A stretch of 32,745 nucleotides of DNA from Gammaproteobacteria bacterium (GTDB lineage Bacteria > Pseudomonadota > Gammaproteobacteria > SG8-11). Where the stretch lies: assembly GCA_024641505.1 (NCBI GenBank), contig JAHECY010000043.1, positions 1-32,745 on the forward strand. Direction: 5' to 3'. Below, in pieces: positions 8,726 to 16,620 of this stretch. The position numbers and the translations under genes were made by a program. Positions within the stretch are counted from its first letter, which is position 1. Each line of letters starts with the position of its first letter. The notes under the pieces were generated by a model that worked only from the letters and a program-made list of their open reading frames with translations, was not told where the DNA came from and searched no databases.

Positions 8726-10831
8726 GTGCTGGCACACGTGGAAAAAGATAATGTCGTAAGACTGATAACGATACGCGGCTCCGCCAACGAGTCTGAGACC
8801 CTGGCCGGCATGATGCGCAATGCGGGCTATCCGGTGCGTGCCACGCATATCGAAACCCTGGAAGAGCTGCAGGAAGCCTTCAAGAACCAGGTGTTCGATC
8901 TGGTGCTGTGCGCGGTCAAAACGCCCACGATCAGCGCTCAGCAAGCCCTGGAATATATCGCGAAAACCGGCAAGGACGTGCCCGTGGTGGTCACGGTACC
9001 GCAATACGATGACAAACTGGCCACCCAGATGATGGAAGCCGGCGCCCGGGATGTGGTACCGGAAACCAGCCAGAAACTACTGCTGCTCACCATCACCCGG
9101 GAACTTGGCGATCTCCGGGAACGCCGCCGGCATCGTCAGGCGAATATTATGTTCATGGAAAGCGAAAAGCGTAACCGCGCGCTGATGGAAAGCTCCCGTG
9201 ACGCCATCGCCTATTTGCATGAGGGCATGCATATTTACGTGAACAGTTCCTATCTTGAAATGTTCGGTTATGCGCATCCGGAAGACGTGGAAAGCGTACC
9301 CATCATGGACATGATTTCCGCTGAAGACCAGAAAAGTTTCAAAGAAATCCTCAAGCAGTTGGGTAAGGGCGAAAACCCGGAACATGCTTTTGAATTCAAA
9401 GCCGTGACCGCGGCCGGCAGCACATTTTCCGCGAAAATGGAATTCGCCGCCGCCGCCATCGAAGGCGAACAATGCACCCAGATCATCATTCGCAATACGG
9501 CCAACGAAGGCAGCGCCGAATTGCAGAAAGAACTGGACGCGCTCAAGCGCCAGGACTTGGTGACGGGCCTGTACAATCGCAATTACTTCATGGAAGAGCT
9601 GGAGAAAATCCAGAAAGCCTTCATGGAACACAAAGCCAGTAATTGCGCCTTGATGCAAATAGAGCTGGATCAGTTTAAAAAACTGCAGGAATCCCTGGGA
9701 CCCGCGGCATCGGACTTACTGTTGAGCGATTTCGCTACGGTGCTGAAAAAATGCGTGGGACCCCAGGACCTGGCGGCTCGTTATGCGGGCGACATTTTTA
9801 CCATCATTTATCAACAGAAAGACCTCGCCGCCGTACAGAAAATCGCCGACGCGATAAGAAAGGCAGCGGAAAATCATATTTTCCAGGTCGAGTCGCAGTC
9901 CATCACCTCCACTTGCAGTATTGGCATTTATCGGCTGACGGAACAATCCACGACCACCAAGAATGTGCTTAACTATCTGGATATGGCATGCCGCAAGGCC
10001 CACAAAGACGGCGGCAATCGCGTTCATTTGCATTCCGCCGAAGATGAAATGGCCAAGAACGAGGAAGACCGCAAATGGATTCAGACCGTGCGCGCCGCTT
10101 TGCAGAAAGACTCGTTTCATTTGGCCTTTCAACCCATCGTCAGTCTGCACGCCGAGCCCGGCGAAAAATATGAAGTGCTGTTGCGGTTGAAAAACAGCAA
10201 CGGCAAGGAAATTCCGCCGGTCGAATTTCTGGTACCGGCGGAACAAGCCGGACTGATGCGCGAAATCGACCGCTGGGTGATTCGTCAATGCGCCAAGGTG
10301 TTGGTGAAAAAGCGCAGCGTCAACACGGATCTGCGTTTCTTCATCAAGCTATCCCAGGATTCGCTCAAAGATCCGACCCTGCTGGTATGGATCAGCAAGC
10401 TGCTGAAAGCGGCGCGCTTGCACGGCGACTGTATGGTGTTCGAGGCCAGTGAGCCTTATGTGCTGGCGAGCCTGAAAGAAACCAAGACCTTTGTCAGCGG
10501 CCTGAAACAGCTGCACTGCCTGTTCGCGGTCGATCATGTGGGCGCGGAGTCGGACAATCTCAGCTACCTGAATCATCTTGACGCTTCTTACCTCAAGATC
10601 TCCGGCGCGCTGATTTCCGCCATGCTGGCGGAAGACAGCAAGCGCGATCTGGTAAAAACCATCGCCGAGCGCGGTACCGCGGAACGGCGCAAAACCATCG
10701 CCTCCCACGTGCAGGACCCCAACACCCTCGCCCTGCTCTGGCAATTCGGCGTCAACTTCATCCAGGGAAATTATTTACAGCCGCCCAACGCGGAACTGGC
10801 CTATGACTTCAATGCCAAGGATGAAGACTGA
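8726..10831 (+). CDS. fimX: FimX-like protein: degenerate REC, PAS, degenerate GGDEF, degenerate EAL
   Basis: The domain order is that of FimX, a polar regulator of type IV pili and twitching, and the length is close (701 versus about 690 residues). The receiver-like domain (about 10-130) lacks the phospho-acceptor Asp: the expected position holds Ala63 in DLVLCAVKTP. PAS spans about 150-260. The GGDEF site reads AGDIF (354-358). The EAL site reads EVL (483-485). Further along, the Asn position is Lys541 (FIKLSQ), DD is DH (603-604), and the late E-x-V-E region is SHVQ. The overall EAL fold signature remains, ending in IQGNYLQPP. I infer a c-di-GMP sensor without cyclase or phosphodiesterase activity. 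The start is uncertain: GTG at 8726 or GTG at 8738, the latter having AAAGG upstream. Confidence 0.85.
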   Translation: MLAHVEKDNVVRLITIRGSANESETLAGMMRNAGYPVRATHIETLEELQEAFKNQVFDLVLCAVKTPTISAQQALEYIAKTGKDVPVVVTVPQYDDKLATQMMEAGARDVVPETSQKLLLLTITRELGDLRERRRHRQANIMFMESEKRNRALMESSRDAIAYLHEGMHIYVNSSYLEMFGYAHPEDVESVPIMDMISAEDQKSFKEILKQLGKGENPEHAFEFKAVTAAGSTFSAKMEFAAAAIEGEQCTQIIIRNTANEGSAELQKELDALKRQDLVTGLYNRNYFMEELEKIQKAFMEHKASNCALMQIELDQFKKLQESLGPAASDLLLSDFATVLKKCVGPQDLAARYAGDIFTIIYQQKDLAAVQKIADAIRKAAENHIFQVESQSITSTCSIGIYRLTEQSTTTKNVLNYLDMACRKAHKDGGNRVHLHSAEDEMAKNEEDRKWIQTVRAALQKDSFHLAFQPIVSLHAEPGEKYEVLLRLKNSNGKEIPPVEFLVPAEQAGLMREIDRWVIRQCAKVLVKKRSVNTDLRFFIKLSQDSLKDPTLLVWISKLLKAARLHGDCMVFEASEPYVLASLKETKTFVSGLKQLHCLFAVDHVGAESDNLSYLNHLDASYLKISGALISAMLAEDSKRDLVKTIAERGTAERRKTIASHVQDPNTLALLWQFGVNFIQGNYLQPPNAELAYDFNAKDED

Positions 10832-10852
10832 GAGGTATCGAAGCGCGCGCAA

Positions 10853-11734
10853 TCAGGCATTGCGCAGCGCGGCGATGCGTTCTTCCAGGGGCGGATGCGA
10901 CATGAACAGGCGCTGGATGCCCAGGGCCTTGGCCCCGGAGATGCCGAATGCGGCCATCTGATCGGGCAAATGGGGTTGTCCCACGGACTGTTGCAGACGT
11001 TCCAACGCGGCGATCATCTTACCTCTGTTACTCAACCGGGCGCCGCCTTGATCGGCGCGGAATTCACGCTGCCGGCTGAACCACATCACGATCATACTGG
11101 CCAGGATACCAAGCACCAGTTGCGCAACTATGGTGGTGATCCAGAACGCCGGGCCATGACCGCGTTCGGTTTTGAATACCACGCGGTCCACCAGATGACC
11201 GATCACCCGGGACAGGAAAAACACAAAAGTATTCACCACCCCCTGAATCAACGCGAGAGTGATCATATCGCCATTGGCGACATGGGTGATTTCGTGTCCC
11301 AGCACCGCTTCCGCTTCGTCACGGGTCATGCGCACCAGCAAACCGCTGCTGACCGCGACCAGCGCGTTGTTGCGGGAGGCGCCCGTGGCAAAGGCGTTGA
11401 CATCGGGCGCGTCATAGATGGCCACTTCCGGCATACCGATACCGGCTTCCTGCGCCTGACGTTTCACGGTTGCCAGCAACCAGGCTTCTGATTCATTTTT
11501 CGGTTGGTCAATAACATGCGCCCCGGTCATGCGCTTGGCGGACCACTTGGAAATCGCCAGCGAAATCAGCGAGCCGGAAAAACCCATCAGTGCGGCAATG
11601 ATCAACAGGTTCTGCAGATCCAGGTTCGTGCCTGTGTTATCAAAATACCCTTGAATACCCAACAAAGACAGGGCGATATTAAGCACGAAGATGACGGCCA
11701 GATTGGTGACGATAAAGAGAAAAACCCGTTTCAT
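10853..11734 (-). CDS. htpX: Membrane zinc metalloprotease HtpX
   Basis: HtpX is an inner-membrane M48 protease that degrades misfolded membrane proteins under envelope and heat stress. Its 293 residues equal the E. coli length. Two N-terminal membrane segments (about 4-26 and 42-62) are followed by the zinc motif HEITH (147-151) in [12 protein letters not shown], two more hydrophobic segments (about 160-180 and 190-212), and the third zinc-ligand region [10 protein letters not shown]. It converges with the fimX-like gene. A 7-bp stem (10847-10865) overlaps its stop codon and might mark the end of both transcripts, though it lacks a T tract. The gene lies downstream of parC with a 107-bp gap. 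Confidence 0.96.
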   Translation of the reverse strand: MKRVFLFIVTNLAVIFVLNIALSLLGIQGYFDNTGTNLDLQNLLIIAALMGFSGSLISLAISKWSAKRMTGAHVIDQPKNESEAWLLATVKRQAQEAGIGMPEVAIYDAPDVNAFATGASRNNALVAVSSGLLVRMTRDEAEAVLGHEITHVANGDMITLALIQGVVNTFVFFLSRVIGHLVDRVVFKTERGHGPAFWITTIVAQLVLGILASMIVMWFSRQREFRADQGGARLSNRGKMIAALERLQQSVGQPHLPDQMAAFGISGAKALGIQRLFMSHPPLEERIAALRNA

Positions 11735-11841
11735 GATACGACTCCGAAGGTTAAACGGTTACCACTGCAGCATAGGGGCCGTGGTTGGTACTTTCAAGTG
11801 CTCCCGGTTTGACCCCGGCGTCCGGCAATAAGTTGCCTGCC

Positions 11842-14115
11842 CTATTCCGCGGCCCCTTCTTCCGGCCTCAGTATCACTTCCATGCGCTCCACCTGCCGAT
11901 AGCCCTTCTTCAGTTTCAGGCCGCGCTGGCCGCGCTCACCCACGTGTTCTTCCAGTTGCGGATCATCCATCTCCAATGTCCGATTTCCGGCAAACACATT
12001 AATACTTTCCCCCGAGGGAATTGAAACCACCGCGGACATGGTTTCCCGCTTGCCGCCTTTGGCGGGCGGCAGACCGATTATCTTGTTGCCCTTGCCCTTG
12101 TTCATGGCGGGCAATTCCTGCAGTGGGAACACCAGCATATTGCCGTCACTGCTGGTGGCGGCTATCCAGTCGGACTCGTAGTCATAAATCTTCACCGGCG
12201 CCACCGCGCTGGCATCCTTCGGCACATTAAGCAATGACTTACCGTTTTTATTGCGCGTGATCATGTCTTCCAGTTTACAGGCGAATCCATAGCCGGCATC
12301 GCTGGCCACCAAAAACAGGTCCTCCGGCGCGCCCATCATCACGCCCACGAAACTGGCGCCCGCCGGCGGCTTGAAGCGGGCGGCAATGGGTTCGCCGTGG
12401 CCGCGGGCCGAGGGCAAGGTATGCGCGGGAGTGCTGTAGGTGCGGCCGGTGGAATCCATGAAAATCACCAACTGGTTGCTCTTACCCTTGGCGCTGGCAT
12501 GGTAACTGTCCCCGGCCTTGTAACCCATAGTTACGGGATCGACTTCATGCCCCTTGGCGGAACGTACCAGGCCTTTCTTGCTCAACACCACGGTCAAGGG
12601 TTCGGCGGTGATCAACGCGGTTTCCTCGATCGCCTGGGCGGCATCGCGCTTGACGATCGGAGAGCGGCGCACATCGCCGTATTTGTCGGCGTCTTCCTGC
12701 AGTTCTTTTTTGATCAGTGATTTCAGTCGGGCCTTGGACTTCAGGGTTTTTTCCAGATCATCTTTTTCCGCCGCCAGTGCATCCTTCTCACCGCGAATTT
12801 TCATTTCCTCCAAACGCGCCAACTGCCGCAATTTGGTATCCAGAATATAGTCCGTCTGCTCCTCGGTAAGCTTGAAGCGCTTCATCAGCACGGCTTTGGG
12901 ATTTTCCTCCTGCCGAATGATGCGAATCACCTCGTCCAGATTCAAATAGGCGATCAGCAAGCCATCCAGTAAGTGCAGGCGGCGATTCACCTTGTCCAGA
13001 CGGTACTGCAGGCGCCGCTCCACCGTCTGGATACGGAATTCCAGCCATTCCGAAAGAATCATCTGCAGGTTCTTGACCTGCGGTTTGCCGTCGTTGCCGA
13101 TCATATTAAGGTTGACGCGATAGGTGCGTTCCAGATCGGTTACCGCAAACAAATGCCCCATGAGCTCTTCGGCGTCGAGCTTGCCGGCGCGTGGGCTGAC
13201 CACCAGGCGGATAGGATTTTCATGATCAGACTCATCGCGTAAGTCCTCAATCATGGGCAGCTTCTTGGCCTGGATCAGCGCCCCCAACTGCTCCAGCACT
13301 TTGTCGCCGGAGGTCTGGTGCGGCAATGCGGTGATGATGATATCGCCCTGCTCCACCTCATAGCGGGCGCGCATACGGATACTGCCGTTGCCCGTTTGGT
13401 ACATTTGTTTGATTTCGTTGCGCGGGGTAATGATTTCCGCGAATGTGGGATAATCGGGACCCTTGATGAATTTCATCAGGTCCGCCAGCGATGCTTCCGG
13501 ATTATCCAACAGGTGAATACATGCTTGCGTGACCTCCCGCAGGTTGTGGGGCGGAATATCCGTCGCCATACCCACCGCGATGCCGGTGGTGCCGTTGAGT
13601 AAGACATTAGGCAACCGTGCGGGCAAAATCGACGGTTCCTCCAGGGTTCCGTCAAAATTGGGTGTCCAATCCACGGTGCCCTGATCGACTTCCTGTAATA
13701 ATACTTGTGCGTAAGGCGCCAGCCGCGATTCCGTGTAGCGCATCGCGGCGAAGGACTTGGGATTGTCCATGGAACCCCAGTTGCCTTGACCGTCAATCAA
13801 CGGGTAGCGATAGGAGAACGGCTGCGCCATCAATACCATGGCTTCGTAGCACGCGGAATCCCCATGCGGATGAAACTTACCGAGCACATCGCCCACGGTA
13901 CGCGCGGATTTTTTATATTTAGCGGTGGCAACAAGCCCCAGCTCGGACATGGCGTAAACGATGCGGCGTTGCACCGGCTTCAGCCCATCACCAATATTCG
14001 GTAACGCCCGATCCAGGATAACGTACATGGAATATTCCAGATACGCCTTTTCCGTAAACTGGCTCAGCGGCTGTTTTTCAATACCGTCGAAATCGAAAGT
14101 GGTGTTTTTGCCCAT
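11842..14115 (-). CDS. parC: DNA topoisomerase IV subunit A
   Basis: ParC is the DNA breakage-reunion subunit of topoisomerase IV, which decatenates daughter chromosomes. Its catalytic tyrosine is Tyr127 in AMRYTESRL. The quinolone-resistance-determining region reads [12 protein letters not shown], with Ser87 and Glu91 equivalent to E. coli Ser80 and Glu84, both the usual susceptible residues. The 757-residue length and the C-terminal beta-pinwheel region (from about 500) are typical of ParC and shorter than GyrA. Partner parE is upstream on the same strand, but 494 bp of repeat-rich DNA separates them, so parC may have its own promoter. Confidence 0.96.
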   Translation of the reverse strand: MGKNTTFDFDGIEKQPLSQFTEKAYLEYSMYVILDRALPNIGDGLKPVQRRIVYAMSELGLVATAKYKKSARTVGDVLGKFHPHGDSACYEAMVLMAQPFSYRYPLIDGQGNWGSMDNPKSFAAMRYTESRLAPYAQVLLQEVDQGTVDWTPNFDGTLEEPSILPARLPNVLLNGTTGIAVGMATDIPPHNLREVTQACIHLLDNPEASLADLMKFIKGPDYPTFAEIITPRNEIKQMYQTGNGSIRMRARYEVEQGDIIITALPHQTSGDKVLEQLGALIQAKKLPMIEDLRDESDHENPIRLVVSPRAGKLDAEELMGHLFAVTDLERTYRVNLNMIGNDGKPQVKNLQMILSEWLEFRIQTVERRLQYRLDKVNRRLHLLDGLLIAYLNLDEVIRIIRQEENPKAVLMKRFKLTEEQTDYILDTKLRQLARLEEMKIRGEKDALAAEKDDLEKTLKSKARLKSLIKKELQEDADKYGDVRRSPIVKRDAAQAIEETALITAEPLTVVLSKKGLVRSAKGHEVDPVTMGYKAGDSYHASAKGKSNQLVIFMDSTGRTYSTPAHTLPSARGHGEPIAARFKPPAGASFVGVMMGAPEDLFLVASDAGYGFACKLEDMITRNKNGKSLLNVPKDASAVAPVKIYDYESDWIAATSSDGNMLVFPLQELPAMNKGKGNKIIGLPPAKGGKRETMSAVVSIPSGESINVFAGNRTLEMDDPQLEEHVGERGQRGLKLKKGYRQVERMEVILRPEEGAAE

Positions 14116-14176
14116 GGTTACGCTTTCACTCTGTTCTTTGCCGTAGGGTGCTTATGACGCACCGTATTTCGTTTTT

Positions 14177-14197
14177 GTTTGTTTCTTCGTCCGCGCC
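14177..14197 (+). repeat. 21-bp direct repeat, copy 1
   Basis: This 21-bp sequence, beginning GTTTGTTTCTTCG and ending CCGCGCC, recurs exactly at 14448-14468 in the same orientation. The two copies flank the palindromic element, and both lie in T-rich surroundings. This could be a duplication at the borders of an inserted element or two units of a dispersed repeat family. Confidence 0.8.
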
Positions 14198-14291
14198 TTA
14201 AAAGCTGGCGCATCATACCCGCTGCACAAACCTTGCTTTTCATTTGTGATACAAACAATCGTTCCGCAGCTACATTTCCCGACAGCGGTAG

Positions 14292-14390
14292 CGGTGGGGG
14301 TGCCGTTGCCAGGACGTCAAGCGCCAGGGATGGCGCTTGCGAGCCCCCAGGGATGGGTTTACGGCGTTCCTGGCAACGGCACCCCCACCG
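14292..14390. repeat. Long inverted repeat with nested hairpin
   Basis: The arms at 14292-14314 and 14368-14390 are perfect 23-bp reverse complements, separated by 53 nt. Inside the loop lies a second perfect hairpin, CAAGCGCC (14318-14325), loop AGGGAT, GGCGCTTG (14332-14339). The motif CAGGGATGG occurs twice within the loop region. The shape is a stem with at least one inner arm and resembles palindromic intergenic repeats or non-autonomous elements (REP/BIME or MITE types). No transposase is nearby. Confidence 0.82.
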
Positions 14391-14447
14391 ATACGCAAAG
14401 CTGGCGGGAAATCCCAAACGAAGTTACCACCATCAGCATTTTGTTTC

Positions 14448-14468
14448 GTTTGTTTCTTCGTCCGCGCC
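14448..14468 (+). repeat. 21-bp direct repeat, copy 2
   Basis: This is an exact copy of the sequence at 14177-14197, same orientation, 271 bp away. It lies on the far side of the palindromic element. Confidence 0.8.
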
Positions 14469-14609
14469 GCGGCAAGGCACAAAGAGGCGTTTTTATCCAG
14501 TCTCGCACCCTGCATGTTGCGAATACTTTGCGCGCTTGGCGTCTTGGCGAGAGTGCATGTTTTTTCAATCGCAACGATCAATTTTCACGCTGTCTCGCAA
14601 TCCAGCCCG

Positions 14610-16502
14610 TCAGCCGACCACCTGCACCAGATTGCCTTTCAATTCCAGCCAGGCTTTGCGATCCGAGGCGCGCTTCTTGCCCAGCAGCATATCCATCATT
14701 TGATTGGTGTCGTCACCCGGGTGTATCGTCAGTTGCACCAGACGCCGCGTGTCAGGGGAAATCGTGGTTTCGCGCAATTGCATGGGGTTCATTTCACCGA
14801 GACCTTTGAAGCGAATAACATTCACTTTGCCCCGAATGTTTTCCGCGGCGATGCGGTCGAGAACGCCTTGTTTCTCCGCTTCATCCAGCGCGTAAAATGT
14901 ATGCTTGCCGATATCGATACGGTACAACGGCGGCATGGCGACAAACACATGGCCGGCTGCTACCAGCGGCAGGAAATGGCGCACGAATAAAGCACACAAC
15001 AACGTGGCGATATGCGCGCCATCGGAATCCGCATCCGCTAGAATACAAATCTTGCCATATCGCAGGGACTTGAGATCATCAGAGCCCGGCTCTACACCGA
15101 TCGCCACGGAGATATCATGCACTTCCTGGGAGCCCAGTACTTGCGCCGAATCCACTTCCCAGGTGTTCAGAATCTTACCACGCAGTGGCATGATAGCCTG
15201 GAAGGCGCGCTCGCGCGCCTGCTTCGCGGAACCGCCGGCGGAGTCGCCTTCCACGAGAAATAATTCCGTGCGGGTAACATCCTGGGAAGTACAGTCCGCC
15301 AGCTTCCCCGGCAACGCCGGACCGGAGGTGATTTTCTTGCGCACCACCTTTTTGTCGGCACGCATGCGCGTCTGGGCGCTGTTGATCGCCAGTTCCGCGA
15401 TACCTTCGCCCAGGTCCACATGCTGGTTGAGCCACTGACCGAACACATCTTTGACCACGCCGGACACGAAAGCCGCGCACTCCCGCGACGACAGGCGTTC
15501 TTTGGTTTGGCCCGCGAATTGAGGGTCCTGAAGTTTTACCGACAGTATGTAGGACACCCGGTCCCAGACATCTTCCGGTGCGATTTTGACGCCGCGCGGC
15601 AGCAGGTTCCGCAACTCGCAGAAATCGCGTACCGCATCGGTGAGGCCGGTACGAAAACCATTGACGTGAGTGCCACCCTGCGGGGTGGGCACCAGATTGA
15701 CATAACTTTCCGCAATCGCTTCGCCGCCCTCCGGCAGCCACACCAAGGCCCAATCCACCGCCTCCAGATTCCCCTGCATGGTGCCGACGAAAGGTTCCGC
15801 CGGCAGCAACACCTGCCCTTGCAGGCTGCTGGCAAGGTAGGCCCGGAGACCATCCTCGTAACACCATTCTTCCCGGTCGTTTTCCTTCTCATCCAGAAAC
15901 GTCACCTGCAGGCCGGGACACAACACGGCTTTGGCGCGCAACACATGCTTTAACCGGGGTACCGAGAACTTGACGGTATCGAAATACTTGGCATCGGGCC
16001 AGAAGCGCAAGGTGGTGCCGGTTACGCGCTGCCCGACACTGCCCACCACTTCCAGCTTGGATTTGCGGTCGCCGCCGGCGAACGCGATGTGATATTCCTT
16101 GCCGCCGCGCCGGATCCATACTTCCAGATGTTTCGACAGGGCGTTGACCACGGACACGCCGACTCCGTGCAAACCGCCGGAGAATTGGTAGCTTTTATTG
16201 GAAAACTTGCCGCCCGAATGCAGCTTGGTGAGGATCACCTCCACCCCGGTCATTTTTTCCGTGGGGTGTTTATCCACGGGCATGCCGCGGCCGTCGTCCG
16301 CCACGCTCAAGGAGCCGTCCTTGTGCAGCACGACATCGATACGCTTGGCATGACCCGCAATGGCTTCGTCAACGCTGTTATCGATGACTTCCTGGGCAAG
16401 ATGGTTGGGCCGGTCGGTCTGGGTATACATCCCCGGCCGTTTTCGAACCGGATCCAGACCGCTGAGTACTTCTATCGCTGAGGCGTCGTAGCGGCTATTC
16501 AT
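14610..16502 (-). CDS. parE: DNA topoisomerase IV subunit B
   Basis: ParE is the ATPase subunit that drives strand passage with ParC. The GHKL ATPase motifs are present: EVIDNSVDEA (38-47), DDGRGMP (69-75) and GGLHGVGVSVVNAL (109-122), plus the QTK loop (332-334). The Toprim domain has Glu418 in LVEGDSAGGS and the DxDxD acidic site at 490-494 (LADADSDGAH). The 630-residue length matches gammaproteobacterial ParE and excludes GyrB, which carries an extra insert. parC lies downstream on the same strand. Confidence 0.96.
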   Translation of the reverse strand: MNSRYDASAIEVLSGLDPVRKRPGMYTQTDRPNHLAQEVIDNSVDEAIAGHAKRIDVVLHKDGSLSVADDGRGMPVDKHPTEKMTGVEVILTKLHSGGKFSNKSYQFSGGLHGVGVSVVNALSKHLEVWIRRGGKEYHIAFAGGDRKSKLEVVGSVGQRVTGTTLRFWPDAKYFDTVKFSVPRLKHVLRAKAVLCPGLQVTFLDEKENDREEWCYEDGLRAYLASSLQGQVLLPAEPFVGTMQGNLEAVDWALVWLPEGGEAIAESYVNLVPTPQGGTHVNGFRTGLTDAVRDFCELRNLLPRGVKIAPEDVWDRVSYILSVKLQDPQFAGQTKERLSSRECAAFVSGVVKDVFGQWLNQHVDLGEGIAELAINSAQTRMRADKKVVRKKITSGPALPGKLADCTSQDVTRTELFLVEGDSAGGSAKQARERAFQAIMPLRGKILNTWEVDSAQVLGSQEVHDISVAIGVEPGSDDLKSLRYGKICILADADSDGAHIATLLCALFVRHFLPLVAAGHVFVAMPPLYRIDIGKHTFYALDEAEKQGVLDRIAAENIRGKVNVIRFKGLGEMNPMQLRETTISPDTRRLVQLTIHPGDDTNQMMDMLLGKKRASDRKAWLELKGNLVQVVG

Positions 16503-16591
16503 GGACTATGATCAGATAATGGCAAGCTGTGAGTTGATTAATTATTGTACCGGCAACATTACTAGGTGCCGGCATTGTAGAGTAACTCCGG

Positions 16592-16614
16592 AAAAAATAA
16601 CACCCGGTTATTTT
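16592..16614 (-). terminator. Possible intrinsic terminator after the S8 protease gene
   Basis: On the minus strand AAAATAAC, a five-base loop (CGGGT) and GTTATTTT form an 8-bp stem that ends in a run of six T. It begins 7 bp after the protease stop codon. The stem is AT-rich and therefore weak, but position and T run suit a terminator isolating the protease transcript from parE. Confidence 0.45.
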
Positions 16615-16620
16615 AAGCCA

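Larger units (their letters stand above)
14116..14609. other. Repeat-rich intergenic region between parE and parC
   Basis: These 494 bp contain several structured repeats and no convincing gene. Frames of 60-217 codons cross it on both strands only because the sequence is repetitive; their products resemble no family. It holds a 21-bp direct repeat (14177-14197 and 14448-14468), a shared decamer AAAGCTGGCG (14201-14210 and 14397-14406) and a long interrupted palindrome (14292-14390). The segment around 14530-14575 (CTTTGCGCGCTTGGCG followed by a T run) resembles dispersed intergenic repeats that I remember from other proteobacteria. The parC promoter must also lie here. Confidence 0.65.

Noticed and set aside
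10847-10865. 7-bp stem overlapping the htpX stop as a bidirectional terminator
   Set aside because: GCGCAAT and ATTGCGC pair well, but no T tract follows on either strand, so an intrinsic terminator is not supported.
14246-14990. Open frames of 174-217 codons on the plus strand across the parE-parC gap
   Set aside because: They run through the palindromic repeat and then antisense to parE. Their translations look like repeat-derived filler with no family resemblance.
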